64,000 bases of DNA from Nicotiana tabacum (Eukaryota; Streptophyta; Magnoliopsida; Solanales; Solanaceae), in the NCBI RefSeq assembly GCF_000715075.1, contig NC_134096.1, positions 69,941,026 to 70,005,025 on the forward strand, written 5' to 3'. The position numbers and the translations under genes are program-made. Positions within the stretch are counted from its first letter, which is position 1. Each line of letters starts with the position of its first letter. The notes beneath the pieces were generated by a model. The model ran no database searches and had not been told where the DNA came from. It was given only the letters and a program-made list of their open reading frames with translations. Of this stretch, positions 24,060-35,517 are shown piece by piece.

Positions 24060-24990
24060 TTACAATATCCTAGCAATTAACATCACTTGTTGGTATGTGA
24101 TATCCATCTCTAGATCTCGGGCCATACTGTATCCAATACGAGAGTGGAGACCCTCAATAAATCTACGAACCCACTCTCGAACAGTAGCAACTAAGCCAAA
24201 CCACTGAATCGGACCGCATATTCTGACACAGTCATAGAACCCTAGCATAACTGCTCAAACTCTGCGCGCCATGCATCTCTAAGACTCTGAGGAACATACT
24301 CCCTTAAGAACATATCTGAAAATTGAGTCCAAGTAAGTGAAGCTGCCTCAGTCGAACTATCCAACTCATATGCCCGCCACCACTGGTAGGATGCTCCTCT
24401 AAACTGGAATGCCGTGAAAGAAACCCCACTGGAATCCACAATACCTATAGGACAAAGAATACGGTGACATTCCTCCAAAAAACCATGAGCATCCTCTGAA
24501 GCTAAACCGCTGAAAGTGGGAGGGTGGTACTTCTTATACCTCTCGAGCATGAGCTGCTCTCCCTCTGATACTGTTGTCCTAATCTCAGGCCGAACTGGGA
24601 CAACTGCTGCACTGGTATGACCTCTGGGTCATGGTCAACTTGGGCTCGTGGCTCTGGAGTACGGGCGGCAGGAGTCTGCGCTCCTCCCCCAGCATGAGAT
24701 GTGGCAGGAGCAAGTGGAATTAATCATGCCTGAGCTAACGTGCCAAACATGCTCAAAAACTAGGCAAGAGTCTCCTGAAGTGCAGGAGTAGTAACAGGCG
24801 TCTCAGGTGCCTGCTCTCCAACTGGAGCTACTGGTGGCTCTGGTGCAGCAGCTCGTGCAGGTGCTCTGGCTGCACCATGTGGTCTTCCTCGGCCTCTGAC
24901 TCGACCATTGCCCCATCCCCGGCCTCTTGCGGCTCCAACAGGGGGCGCGGGTGTCTGATCATCAGATCCGGTTGTGCGTGTCCTCACCAT
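24060..24990 (-). pseudogene. Gag of the chromovirus, frame-shifted
   Basis: The start ATG (24990) follows tattctctcatag, again acceptor-like. The first 76 residues are basic and Gly/Arg-rich, followed by the LQETLA motif and a stop. The central gag domain lies in a second frame (24550-24242: TFSGLASEDAHGFLEECHRIL, SYQWWRAYELDS, FLREYVPQSLRDAWRAEFEQL) and the end in a third (24248-24060: VREWVRRFIEGL). At least two indels and several stops separate these. Confidence 0.85.
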
Positions 24991-25176
24991 CTATGAGAGA
25001 ATAGAAAGACAATTGTTTAGAACTTTGAAATCAACAAAGGCGCACGATAAGGAATCAAAGAAGTGAATATTTCCTAACAGTTCCATAGCCTCTCGAAAAT
25101 AAGTACAGACGTCTTTGTACCGATCCGCAAGACTCTACTAAATCTGCTTGTGACTCATAACACCTATGAACCTAGT

Positions 25177-25188
25177 GATCTGATACCA
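25177..25188 (-). promoter_or_regulatory. tRNA-Met primer-binding site of the chromovirus
   Basis: Minus strand TGGTATCAGATC, one mismatch from the initiator tRNA-Met complement, three bases downstream of the 5' LTR end. Confidence 0.85.
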
Positions 25189-25191
25189 ACT

Positions 25192-28100
25192 TGTCACGAC
25201 CCCAAATTCCCTCCGTAGGATGTCGTGATGGCACCTAGTTTCTAAGACTAGGTAAGCCTATCAATGCGGAATAATAATAAATATATGAAATAAATAAACT
25301 ACAATTCAAACAATTTCAACTCCCAAAACCCGGTAGAAATAAGTCACAAGCTTTTAAGAATTTATTCTCAATGTCTCTATATATCAAGGTCTAAAGAAAA
25401 GTAAGAAAGCAATATAAAAATGATAGAAGGGGACTCCGGAGTCTGCGGACGCTGACAGATATACCTCGAAGTCTTCATGCGCAGGTAACTCACTAACGTC
25501 TAGGCTGGTAAGATGTACCTGGATCTGCACAAAAAGATGTGCAGAAGCGTAGTATGAGTACACCACATCAGTACCCAGAAAGTGCCAAGCCTAACCTCGG
25601 TAGAGTAGTGACGAGGTCAGGTGAGGCCCTACTAGAATATAATAATGGCATGGTAAAATATTTAACAATATAGTAAAATAAAATGACATTGGAAATAAAT
25701 CAAGTAGTGTGTCACCATATCATTAAGCAAAATAATGGCAAATAATATCTCGTGGAAACAAAACAGAATTAAAATCACAACAAATAATCAAGGCAACTGC
25801 GACCATAAATCAATATCAACAAGGGCACTCGCGAGGTACCGCCTCGTAGTCCCAAATCATAAACAAATTCACAATATCTCATTTCCTTATCTCACCGCGG
25901 GAGCCTTCACAATTTATTTGAAAGAAAATATTTTTTCCGAAATAGCATCCCGCGGTTTAGCCATCCTTATCACACCGCATGACTTCTAGTAGTTCCCCCT
26001 ACTAGCCACGCGTATCAAACCAACCTTATCTCACCGCATGCGTTTCAATACCCAGACCTTATACAACCGCATGCGTATAAATATCACAATATATCACAAT
26101 TTGCACCTCAAGTGCTCAAATAATATAAATTGCCAAAATAATTCAACAACAATATTTTTTCACAATAAAGAGCTCACAGCTCATGACAAAATAAATCATC
26201 AATAATATTTTTCCACAATAAAGAGCTCACGGCTCCATCACAATGAGTACAAAAATCTTAAAAACTATTCAAGAATAAATAATTCAGGAAAATAATATTT
26301 CAAAATTTTTAATACGTTGCTTCAATATCAAATTTAAAATGTCAAATACTTCATATTAATAATGTTAAATTTAAAAAACATCACCCTTCAAGTAATGCAC
26401 TGAATAAAAGAAACCAAGTTTCAACTAAACAGGTATATCAATTAGCAGGAAAAGGTCAAACAAATTTAAGGTATATATCTCAGATCAATGATGAAGAATA
26501 TAACAAGATAAAATAATTTAATAAATGCACAACAATGAACTACACAATTTAAAAATATAATATTTCACATTTAGCCCGTGTACACACTCGTCACCTCGTG
26601 TACACGACTTTCAACATATTTCAATAATCACATTAATATCAATTCTAGGGGAAATTTCCCCCACACAAGGTTAGATAAGTCACTTACCTCGACTTGCTCC
26701 AATTTAACCAAGTAGTATGCTTTTTCCTCGATTTTCCGATTCCGATCGATCGTATCTAGTCATAATTAATTCGATACAGTCAACAAAAATTATAGAATCA
26801 ATTCCATAAGAAAATACTATATTTTTCAATAAAATCTGAAATTAACTCAAAATGGCCCATGGGGACCACATCTCGGAATCCGGCGAAAGTTACGAAATAT
26901 GAACACCCAATCAACTATGAGTCCAACCATACCATTTTTACAAAACCTGACATTAACTTGACCTTCAAATCTCAAATTCTCATTTTGAAATCCCTAGGCC
27001 CAAATCCTCAAATTTCCCTCAAAAATATGTAATCTATTCGAAATATTCAATGATAATCCAATATAATTTACTAACAATGATCACATGTGACTTACCTCAA
27101 GTTTCCCCGTGAATTCTCTCTGAAAAATCGCCCAAAACCGTGTTTAAAATGTCCAAATGACAAAAATATCAAAACCCCTCTGTTTTTTGTAATCTGGTCA
27201 GTGCTTTCTCACTTGCGGACAAAATTCTCGCACCTGCGGTCCCTCATCGGCGATGAAATACCGCATCTGCAAAAATTGCTCAGCCCAGCTGCCTACGCTT
27301 CTGCGAGCTTTGGACCGCATCTGCGCCTTCGCAGGTGCGGAAAATTCCATCGCACCTGCGGACCTGCCCGCACCTGCGCCCTTCCTCTCGCTTCTGCGCA
27401 AGCGCTTCTGCGCAACATGAGTCGCATCTGCGGCTCCAATCTAGGCAGCCCTTCGTCCGCTTCTGCGAGCCACAGCTCGCTTGTGCGAGTCCGCACTTGC
27501 GGTCAGTCCCTCTGCAGGTGCGATGACACCAGAAGCTGCAAATTTCAGAATTTGCCTAGGTCCAAAAATTGATCCGATTTCAATCCGGATCGCACTCGGG
27601 GTACTCGCGACCCCGTTCGAAAATACCAACAAGTTCTAAATCATGATACGAACTTAATTGAGTCTTCAAATCATATCCAACAACACTAAAACCATGAATC
27701 ACACATAGATTCAAGCCTAATAAATCTTAAGAATTTCCGACTTCTACATTCGATGTCGAAACCTATCAAATCAAGTTCGATTGACCTCAAATTTTGTACA
27801 CAAGTCATAAATGACATAACGGAGCTGTTAAATTTTCAAAACTGGATTCCGACCCCGATATCAAAAAGTCAACTCCCCGGTAAAAGTTCCAAACTGAAAT
27901 TCCTATTTTAGCCATTTCAAGCCTAATTTCACTACAGACTTCCAAATAAAATTCCGATCACGCTCCTAAGTCCAAAATCACCATACGGAGCAGTTGGAAT
28001 CATCAAAATTCTATTCCAGGGTCGTTTGTATATAATTCGACATTCGGTCACTATTTGAATTTAAACTTTTAATTGTTCTTCAAAATTCCATATCTCGGGC

Positions 28101-28393
28101 TAGGGACCTCGGAATTTGATTTCGGGCATACGCCCAAGTCCCAAATTACGATACGGACCTACCAAAACTGTCAAAACATGGATCCGAGTCCGTTTGCTAA
28201 AAATATTGACCAAGGTCAACTCAGTTGAGTTTTAAAGCTCTAATTCACATTTTAATTCATTTTTCGCATAAAAACTTTCCGGAAAATTTTACGGACTACG
28301 CACGCAAGCCAAGTAATGATAAATAGTGCTTTTTGAGGTCTTAGAACATAGAATTAATTAATAAATTTAAAGATGACATTTTGGGTCATCAAA
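25192..28393 (-). mobile_element. 5' LTR of the chromovirus
   Basis: 3202 bp, with tgtcacgacc at 25192 and tcatcaaa at 28393, where the sister LTRs end tcatcaca. It contains the acceptor-like site (25525-25535), the conserved box (25569-25617), cgcatgcg repeats (about 25970-26065), a perfect donor-like GTAAGT (26687-26682 on minus) and the GC word array (27190-27530). It lacks about 50 bp near 25765 that the 3' LTR has as a partial repeat of the preceding sequence. Confidence 0.83.
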
Positions 28394-28398
28394 GTGTA

Positions 28399-29330
28399 GT
28401 ACCGGTACAACCTGTTATTCCGATTCGGCCTGAGGTTAGGCCAGAGGCATCAGAAGAAGAACAAAAGAGATTAGAAAGGTTTAAGAGGTATATTTTACCT
28501 ACTTTCAGTGGCCCAACTATAGAGGATCCCCAAGGATTTCTAGAAATTTGTCACCATATTCTCCGCACCATGGGTATTGTGGAAGTGAGCGGAGTTGCCT
28601 TTACTACATTTCAACTATCAGGTGCAGCTTATTAGTGGTGGAAAATCTATGAAGAAGGTAGACCAGCCGATGCAACACCACCAACTTGGACTCAATTTTC
28701 GAAAATGTTCTTGAAAGAGTTTGTTCCCAGACTCTCCGAGATGCGTGGCACACAAAGTTTGAACGGATGCATCGGGGCACTATGACAGTGTCAGAATATG
28801 TTATCAGGTTCAGTGAGTTAGCCCGTCATGCACCTATCTTGGTTCCTACAGTCAGAGAACGGGTCTGCAGATTCATTGAGGGGCTCGATTATGATATTAA
28901 AATATGCATGGCTCGAGAGTTGCAAACTGATACTCCATTTCAACAACTAGTGGAGATTGCAAGGAATATAGAGGGTGGTTTAGGCGAGGAAAGGGAGTCA
29001 AAGGAGGACAACATGTCTCGAAGATTTGGAGGGTTCAGTGGATTTTACACTTCAGCTAGGACCCATTTATAGCGGAGGCTCGAGCGGTCGGCCAGCTCAG
29101 TCTGCACATCAGATTACTCAGAGTGCTCCAGTAAGTTCTTACAATGCACCACCGGCACGGGATTCCTATAATGGTTATTCCAGTTATCTGGCACAGACTC
29201 AGTATGAGCAACCGCGACCTCAGAGGGGTTGTTATGCATGTGGTGACACTAGGCACATTATGAGAGATTGTCCCAGACTTGGGAGGGGTGGATTTTATCA
29301 GAACACCCAGGCTATGGGCCCTAATGAAGT
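28399..29330 (+). pseudogene. Gag of the host element, C-terminal part
   Basis: It resumes the gag broken at 16926. Motifs in order are PTFSGPTIEDPQGFLEICHHILRTMG, a TAG where the sister proteins have the Gln of SYQWW, then in another frame TLRDAWHTKFERMHRGTMTVSEYVIRFSELARHAP and RFIEGLDYDIK, and, back in the first frame, an intact zinc knuckle CYACGDTRHIMRDC (CX2CX4HX4C). It ends at 29330 where an unrelated LTR begins. The remainder of this element (protease onward and the 3' LTR) was not found to the right. Confidence 0.82.
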
Positions 29331-30588
29331 TGTCGCGCCCCTCTTTCTCGCGAAATCGGGTTTCGACATTGACAACTCTTTTAAAAGGAAGGGTTACTAA
29401 AAGAGAGAGTCGCCACCTAACGGATTAAGGTACGTTAGGGCACCTATTGCAAATGACTCGGGTTTACTAGTTTGCATCACCAAAGATCGGGTAAGGGCTC
29501 AAATTACCTCGAGGAGAAGGTGTTCAGCACTCCTCGAGGTCCGCAACGGTGGGTCCCGGCCGAACTCAAATCATGTGAATTAGTCTAACAGAAAAGAAAC
29601 AATTGACAAATGAAATAAACGATTTATTTTAAAACAGAAATGGGGGGGTCCTAAGTTTTTTAGCCTAAAGGATCACCCCGTGCAACATAAATAATACTTC
29701 GTAACTCCCTCAAGACGGGGTGTTACTCATATTATTCAGCGGGCACAGACTATCATCTCCTGCTACCCGATTACTATCTTTAAGTTGTTTACCTAAAGCG
29801 CTCTAGTCAACTCTAAGTCGTACCCTATGCGTGCACTACCCGTCCCATGCCTAGGGTCCAGGAGGCATTTGGACCTCTATTTCAGGGTGGTTCTAAACCT
29901 TAACTTAGGTTGCTCAAAAGGAGAAAAACTAGGTGACATACAAAAACAGTTAGGACTTTCAAATAGAAAAAAGTATGGGCTCAAGTTACCCTCCGCATTT
30001 AGACATCAAATGCACGCCAAACTGATTAGCATTGACAATTGCAGATTTTAATAAGTTAAGGTTGCAGAACCCTATAGGCAGGATCTCTATGTGACACTGA
30101 ATTTAATGAGCAGACATTTTATACGTAAAAGACTTTTCTCTTAATACAATTTCTAAAATCGACATAATTGCCTACTGATTACAGGTATAAGGGATTAAAA
30201 CCTATAGGCATGATGTTTAGGTGATTCACGTAGTAACTAACAATGGTAATCACAAGAATATGTTCAAAATTTCTTAATCGAGTCCTATAGGCATGGTTTC
30301 TAGAATGGTAATTAGCACAGTGTTGAAAACTCTTAAAGAAACGAGCAGGGCGATAATTAAAACGGATTCAGACTCTATAGGCATGATTTCTAGAATTAAA
30401 ACTGATTTTATATCCTATAGGCATGATTTCTATAATTAAAAACTGATTTTATATCCTATAGGCATGATTTCTATAATTAAAAACTGATTTTAGATCCTAT
30501 AGGCATGGCATCTAATTTGTAGATTAAACCGTAGGTAAACAGAATCATATGCACACATTGAGATATTAATCATTCAATATCCTATAAC
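29331..30588 (-). mobile_element. Ogre/Tat-like LTR region, first part
   Basis: It begins tgtcgcgcccc directly after the broken gag. The opening resembles that of the LTR at 36637 in layout (tgtc.c.cc, an agagtcgccac block, then gagaaggtgtt.gcac..tc) but not in detail, so the two belong to different subfamilies. Sequence from 30060 on is full of ctataggcatgatttct copies. Orientation is inferred from the outer-end position next to the target DNA. No coding domain is visible. Confidence 0.5.
30270..30525. repeat. 40-41-bp tandem repeats around cctataggcatgatttct
   Basis: Core words start at 30381, 30421, 30462 and 30503, spaced 40, 41 and 41 bp, with unit tails of the type aattaaaactgattttatat. 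Looser copies lie at 30070-30300 and one lies at 33522-33540, across the solo LTR, which shows the flanks were once joined. Confidence 0.75.
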
Positions 30589-31270
30589 TGTCACGACCCA
30601 AAATTTCCCACCGATGGGACCATGATGGCGCCTGACATTTCAATTGATAGGCAAGCCAATGTTTAAAAAAATCGTTAAACCAATTTCTTATTTCCATTCA
30701 GTAAATAACCATAATTAACTAAGATGAAATATATTAAGTGTGGAATATTATAACACTGTATTAATTACTACCACCCGGATCTGGAGTCACAATTCACGAG
30801 CATTCTAGAATTTACTACAAGTAATTGTCTGAAAGAAATACAACTGTCTGAATGAAAGGAAACAGTATGACATAAAAGATAGACGGGGACTTCAAGGTTT
30901 GTGAACGCCGACAGATCTACCTTGAGTCTCCGGACAGCGGACCAGTAGCAAATCTCGATCAACCTGAGCCGGTATCAAAATCTGCATAGAAAGTGCAGAG
31001 TGCAGCATCAGTACAACCGACCCCATGTACTGGTAAGTGTCGAGCCTAACTTCAACGAAGTAGTGACGAGGCTAAGGCAAGGCACCTACAAATCAACCTG
31101 TACAATTTAACAGTGTATATGCAAATAACAGAAATGAAGAACCAAACAGAAAATATCGGGAGGGGAACATACTGAGGGGAATACAAGATAAAGAACTACA
31201 ATAGAGTGATCATCGGAGCAGTCAATATACCATGAATCAATAGGAATAGTGAATACAGTAAGGAAAAATG

Positions 31271-31545
31271 CACGGCATCACCCTTCGTGCTTTTACTCTC
31301 AATCTCACCATAAAATAAATAGAAACGGCACGGCATCACCCTTCGTGCATTAACTCTCTTATCATGGCACGGCATCACCCTTCGTGCATCAACACTCACA
31401 ATATGGCACGTCATCACCCTTCGTGCATTAACACTCACAATATGGCACGGCATCACCCTTCGTGCATTAACATTCATAATATGGCACGGCATCACCCTTC
31501 GTGCATTAACACTCACAATATGGCACGGCATCACCCTTCATGCAT
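31271..31545 (-). repeat. Seven 39-bp hairpin repeats in the solo LTR
   Basis: Units start at 31271, 31329, 31368, 31407, 31446, 31485 and 31524; the last six are exactly 39 bp apart. Each has GCACG and CGTGC arms around an 11-base loop (gcatcaccctt). One unit has cgtca in the left flank and one has catgc on the right arm. The apparent 112-residue minus-strand protein with repeated MPCHIVSVNARRV is only this array translated (39 is a multiple of three). Confidence 0.88.
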
Positions 31546-32429
31546 TAACACTCTCCCTTACCATAATGCAATGCATAAATATCAACAGTGAGATAGAATA
31601 ATAAGTACAAACCTTACCTCAACATTTGGTTCCATAACATCAATCTCAACTTTGAAATTAAAACTCAATTATCACCAGAAAATCCGTAAACATGATAAGA
31701 ACAATAAATTGAACAACACTGGTATAACACATCGCAATTAGGCATAGGAATGAGACAATATAAGTAAAACTGAGAAACATGGAAAACAGGTAAATTTGGC
31801 GGCGCATAAGTACTCGTCACCTCACATATACGCCGCTCACATGAATTTCACTTACCAAGTAATCTAAGGTTCCTAATTCCCTCAAGTCAGGGTTAGACAC
31901 AACACTTACCTCGCTCTGAAGGCCACTTAATTCTCAATCACAGCTTTTTCTTTGGGATTCACCTCCAAACCACTCGTATCTATTCAAAAATGACTCAATA
32001 ATATCAAATATTGCTAAAGGAATCAATTATATTGCATAAATTAAATTTCCCAAATTTTCCTCCAAAAAGTTGAAAAATCGACCCCGGGTCCCGCTTGGTA
32101 AAAACCCGAGGTTCGGACCAAAATCCTTTTACACATTCACCCTCGAGCCCAAATATGTAATTAGTTTTGGAATCCGACCTCAAATTGAGGTATAAATTTC
32201 CAAATTCCCGAAATCCCTAGTTTCTACCCTAACCCCTAATTCTACCATGAAAACTCTAGATTTTAGGTTGAAAATTCAAGAAATGTAATGGGTAATTGAA
32301 AAAAATGGTTTAGAATCACTTACCAACAATTTGGGGAAGAAATGGCTCTTGAAAAATCGCCTCTCGCCGTTATGTTTTTGAGAAAAATGAATTTTTGCTA
32401 AAATCCCGTTTTTGATTATGTTTTATGCA

Positions 32430-32745
32430 CTGGGCGACAGTGTGCATCGCGTTCGCGAGGCCACTGTTACGTTCGCAAAAGGTACTGACCGCCAAGCCTT
32501 CGCATTCGCGATGGTTACTCCCCCCTGGCCTTCGCGTTCGCGAGATGTTGCTCGTGTTCGCGGTGAAGGAACGACCAACCCCCCTCTCCCCCATAGGTCC
32601 CTACATGCTTCGCGTTCGCGTTGAGCCGGTCGCGTTCGTGAAGGGTAAATCCCCCCCATCACTTCGCGTTCACGAAGAAGAAGACTCAGCCTCATCAGAT
32701 TACTCTTCGCGTCCGCGAGAAGACCTTCGCGAACGCGAAGAAGGA
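32430..32745 (-). repeat. GC-rich array of cgcgttcgcga words
   Basis: Repeated palindrome-like words ttcgcgttcgcga and cttcgcgaacgcgaag occur in an otherwise AT-rich LTR. The position relative to the donor-like site (about 530-540 bp) equals that of the cgcacctgcg arrays of the other LTRs, although the word is different. Frames of up to 160 codons on both strands are side effects of composition. Confidence 0.72.
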
Positions 32746-33471
32746 TATGACAGACACCAGAATCTGCAGAAAACCAGATTTCCAAAGTCCAAAACATCTC
32801 GTGGCCTATCCGAAACTCACCCGAGCCCTCGAGGCTCCAAACCAAACATGCACACAAGTCTAACAATATCATACGGACCTGATCGCAATATCAAATCGCC
32901 AAAATAACACCTAGAACTACGAATTTAGCACCAAATCAAATGAAATTCTCAAGAACACTTTAACATTTCTATTTTCTCAACTGGATGTCCAAATCACGTC
33001 AAATCAACTCTGTTACTCACCAAATTTCACAGACATGTCCTAAATATCATAATGAACCTGTACCGGGCTCCGGAACAAAAATACGGACCCGGTACCAACA
33101 ATGCCAAACATCAATCAATTCTTAAAAACAATTAATTTTTAGACTTTTAATTTTCATCAAAAATTCATAACTTGAGTTAGGGACCTCCGAATTCGATTCT
33201 GAGCATACGCCCAGGTCCCATAATTCGATATGGACCTACCGGGACCATCAAAACACGGATCCGAGCCTGTTTACCAAAAATATTGACCGAACTCAACAAA
33301 AATCAACTTTTAAGGTAAAAATTCTTATTTTTATTAGTTTTCAACATAAAAGCTTTCCGGAAACCTGCCCGGACTACGCACGCAAATCAAGGAGGGTAAA
33401 AATGAGATTTTTAAGGCTTAAGAGCACAGATTCGAGTTCTAAAATATAAGATGACCTTTTGAGTCATCACA

Positions 33472-34322
33472 ATAACCATGGTTTCTAACAGGTAACGCAC
33501 ATTTGAGCAAAGTAATGAACCTATAGGCAGGATTTCTACCCATTTCAATACAAGTGTAAAATAAACCCCTTTCCCAATTTCACTAATACCCCAAAATGTT
33601 ATTACAAGAATTATTACAAACCAGAATGAATGGAATAAATTACAAAGTAGAATAACTATAGGGAGCCTACAGCAGGCCCAAAGGTATACCCAGCCAAGCC
33701 AAGCCTTCATTCTCATGGCTCATAACAGCCCAAAATTACATCTTCATGGACATAAGGCAGCCAAAAATTAAGTGATTCACCTAGTGGACATAAAACAGAG
33801 TTGAGCATATAGAACCAAGACCCTAGTGTGTCAGAGTTCCCAAGGGCTTCAAGAAACCAGGGCAGTGCTCACACTAGAGAGGTTAACAGAGATAATTCAG
33901 AGGAGAGACTAGGGACTAAGTCCTAGTGTGTCAGAGTTCACAAGGGTCTCAAATGAACCCTGAGCAGTGCTCACACTAGGGAGGTCAAAGGACAGAACCT
34001 ACGTAGCCTTGGCTTTCAGCCGGCTGAGAATAGGATTCAAAGAGCTCAGGTGACAAGTGAAAGAAGGGACCAAAGTTGAGAAACAGGAATTGAGGGATTT
34101 AAACATACACGACCAAATTGAGCAAACAAAGCAAACAGTTGAATAAATCACAGAACTTTAAAAAGCAAGTTGAATGTAAACTCAGAAATAGGTCCCACAC
34201 TTAGCGCAGAAGCACTCATATGCTGAAACGAAGTTGAGAAAAGAACATGTTTGCAGGATTGACAAAGATTGTTGTACACAAGTGCAAAACAGGTTGAAAC
34301 ATGGTTGAATTATGCTAAGTAC
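33472..34322 (-). mobile_element. Ogre/Tat-like region, second part
   Basis: Removing the solo LTR rejoins cctataac to catggtttctaac, restoring the repeated ctata..catg.tttct pattern. A near-duplicate block ccctagtgtgtcagagttc..caagggcttc..cagtgctcacacta occurs twice (33822-33880 and 33920-33990). No coding domain is visible. The right border is judged from where chromovirus-type LTR sequence starts. Confidence 0.45.
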
Positions 34323-35517
34323 ACAACCTAACGTGAGGTGACGAGTGCGTACACGGGCTATTATTGCAATACTCCATTTTCATTAAGTAAAATACTTGTC
34401 TTCCTTTAACTGAGCTACACTAGCATATGAATTTATCCCGTTTAGTCTAGAACAACATGTCTACGTGTCTTAATTGCTTATGTGAACTCTGTGCAGCATG
34501 CTTAGTGAATTTCCTGCTTCTTCCTTGACTGGTACTTAATCTAAATTGTAAGATTTCGTGATGTAGTTGTATTCTATTATTTGAGCTGCATATTTACTTT
34601 GGGACTACGGAACGATATTCCGGTAGATCCCTCTGCTCTGCATATTTACTTTGGGACTAAGGAGTGGTATTCCGGTAGATCTCCCTTCTCTGCATATTTA
34701 CTTTGGGACTACGAAGCGGTATTCCGGTAGATCCCCCTTCTCTGCATATTTACTTTGGGACTACGGAACGGTATTTCGGTAGATCCTCTTGCTTTGCATC
34801 TTTACTTTGGGACTACGGAACGGTATTCCGGTTGATCCCCTTGCTCTGCATATTTACTTTGGGACTACGGAATGGTATTCCGATAGATCCCTTGTTGTTA
34901 TTTTTGTGTACTGACTTGTTGACTTGCTATGATTTCATTCTTGTTAAATTTCAGTACTTATTTTTACTGCAATATTTCATTATGTCTTAGTTTATTATAT
35001 ATATACCAGTAGGCCCCTGACCTGATCTCACCACTACTCGACCGAGGTTAGGTTTGGCACTTACTGGTACCGTTATGGTGTACTCATGCCCTTCCCTGCA
35101 CATATTTTTTGTGTGCAGATCCAGGCATCGCTTATCATCCGCATTATCAGTGAGGCGAGGCAGCTGTAGAGACTTCAAGGTATATCTGCCGTGTCCGCAG
35201 ACCTTGGAGTCCCTATCTACTCTTCCCCATGTCAAACACTTATTGTATTTCTTTTTGTTAGATTCTGGAATATAGAAACATTGTTCTCTTTCTGTAGCTT
35301 GTGACTTACGATATTCCTGATTTTGGGAGAGTTATGTACAATTCGAGAGTGACTGTGGTATATGCCGAGCGGCATCTAAATTTCTTATTTAGAATCTACC
35401 AGTAAATTGCTAGTTTTAATGTTTTCGTTTCATTTTCGCGAAGGTGTTAGGCTTACCTAGTCGTAGAGAGTAGGTGCCGTTACGACGGTTCAAGGAGGGA
35501 GAACTTGGGTCGTGACA
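34323..35517 (+). mobile_element. 3' portion of a chromovirus-type LTR
   Basis: It begins within the gaggtgacgagtgcgtacacggg block that follows the donor-like site in other LTRs, and ends cttgggtcgtgaca. It contains the 52-bp hairpin array (34588-34897), the conserved box (35022-35085) and an acceptor-like ttttttgtgtgcag ending at 35118. The left two-thirds of the LTR is missing. No primer-binding site follows, so it was a 3' or solo LTR. Confidence 0.7.
34588..34897 (+). repeat. Six 52-bp tandem repeats with an internal hairpin
   Basis: Units start at 34588, 34640, 34692, 34744, 34796 and 34848, exactly 52 bp apart. Each reads gcatatttactttgggacta, then a stem CGGAA, a loop of five (CGGTA type) and TTCCG, then gtagatccc. 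The stem is perfect in units 1, 5 and 6, wobble-paired in 4, and damaged in 2 and 3. The 95-residue frame across it is the array translated, not a gene. Confidence 0.9.

Larger units (their letters stand above)
16927..28393 (-). mobile_element. Tekay/Del-type chromovirus, complete layout but decayed
   Basis: On the minus strand: 5' LTR (28393-25192), primer-binding site (25188-25177), gag (24990-24060), zinc knuckle and protease (23871-23119), reverse transcriptase (22771-22256), RNase H (22158-21799), integrase (21768-20116) with a C-terminal chromodomain, polypurine tract and 3' LTR (20142-16927). LTRs are about 3.2 kb. The chromodomain and long LTRs point to the Tekay/Del chromoviruses. 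It has at least four frame changes and several stops, so it is not autonomous now. It is inserted in the gag of the plus-strand element; the target duplication gtgta is at 16922-16926 and 28394-28398. Confidence 0.88.
30589..33471 (-). mobile_element. Solo LTR of a gypsy element with perfect target duplication
   Basis: It starts tgtcacgaccc and ends gtcatcaca on plus, so it is a TGTGATGAC..GTGACA LTR on minus, 2883 bp. Both flanks are ataac (30584-30588 and 33472-33476). No internal domain or second LTR adjoins it, so it is the product of recombination between two LTRs. Inside, in transcription order, are a GC array of cgcgttcgcga words (32740-32435), a donor-like GTAAGT (31909-31904 on minus), a gtgacgag box (about 31800-31830), the seven-unit hairpin array (31545-31271), the conserved box (31075-31025) and an acceptor-like site near 30982. 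Confidence 0.9.

Noticed and set aside
31196..31534. Minus-strand 112-residue frame with a repeated 13-residue motif
   Set aside because: The repeat unit is 39 bp, a multiple of three, so any frame through the array repeats; it is LTR sequence without a start context or family match.
31271..31545. CRISPR-like appearance of evenly spaced repeats
   Set aside because: Units are contiguous near-identical tandems without unique spacers, inside a plant LTR, with no Cas genes.
32425..32907. Overlapping frames of up to 160 residues on both strands
   Set aside because: Produced by the GC-rich cgcgttcgcga array, which has few stop codons; low-complexity composition and located inside a solo LTR.
34703..34990. 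95-residue frame with repeated FTLGLR-type motifs
   Set aside because: Translation of the 52-bp tandem array in an LTR; neighbouring units fall in different frames.
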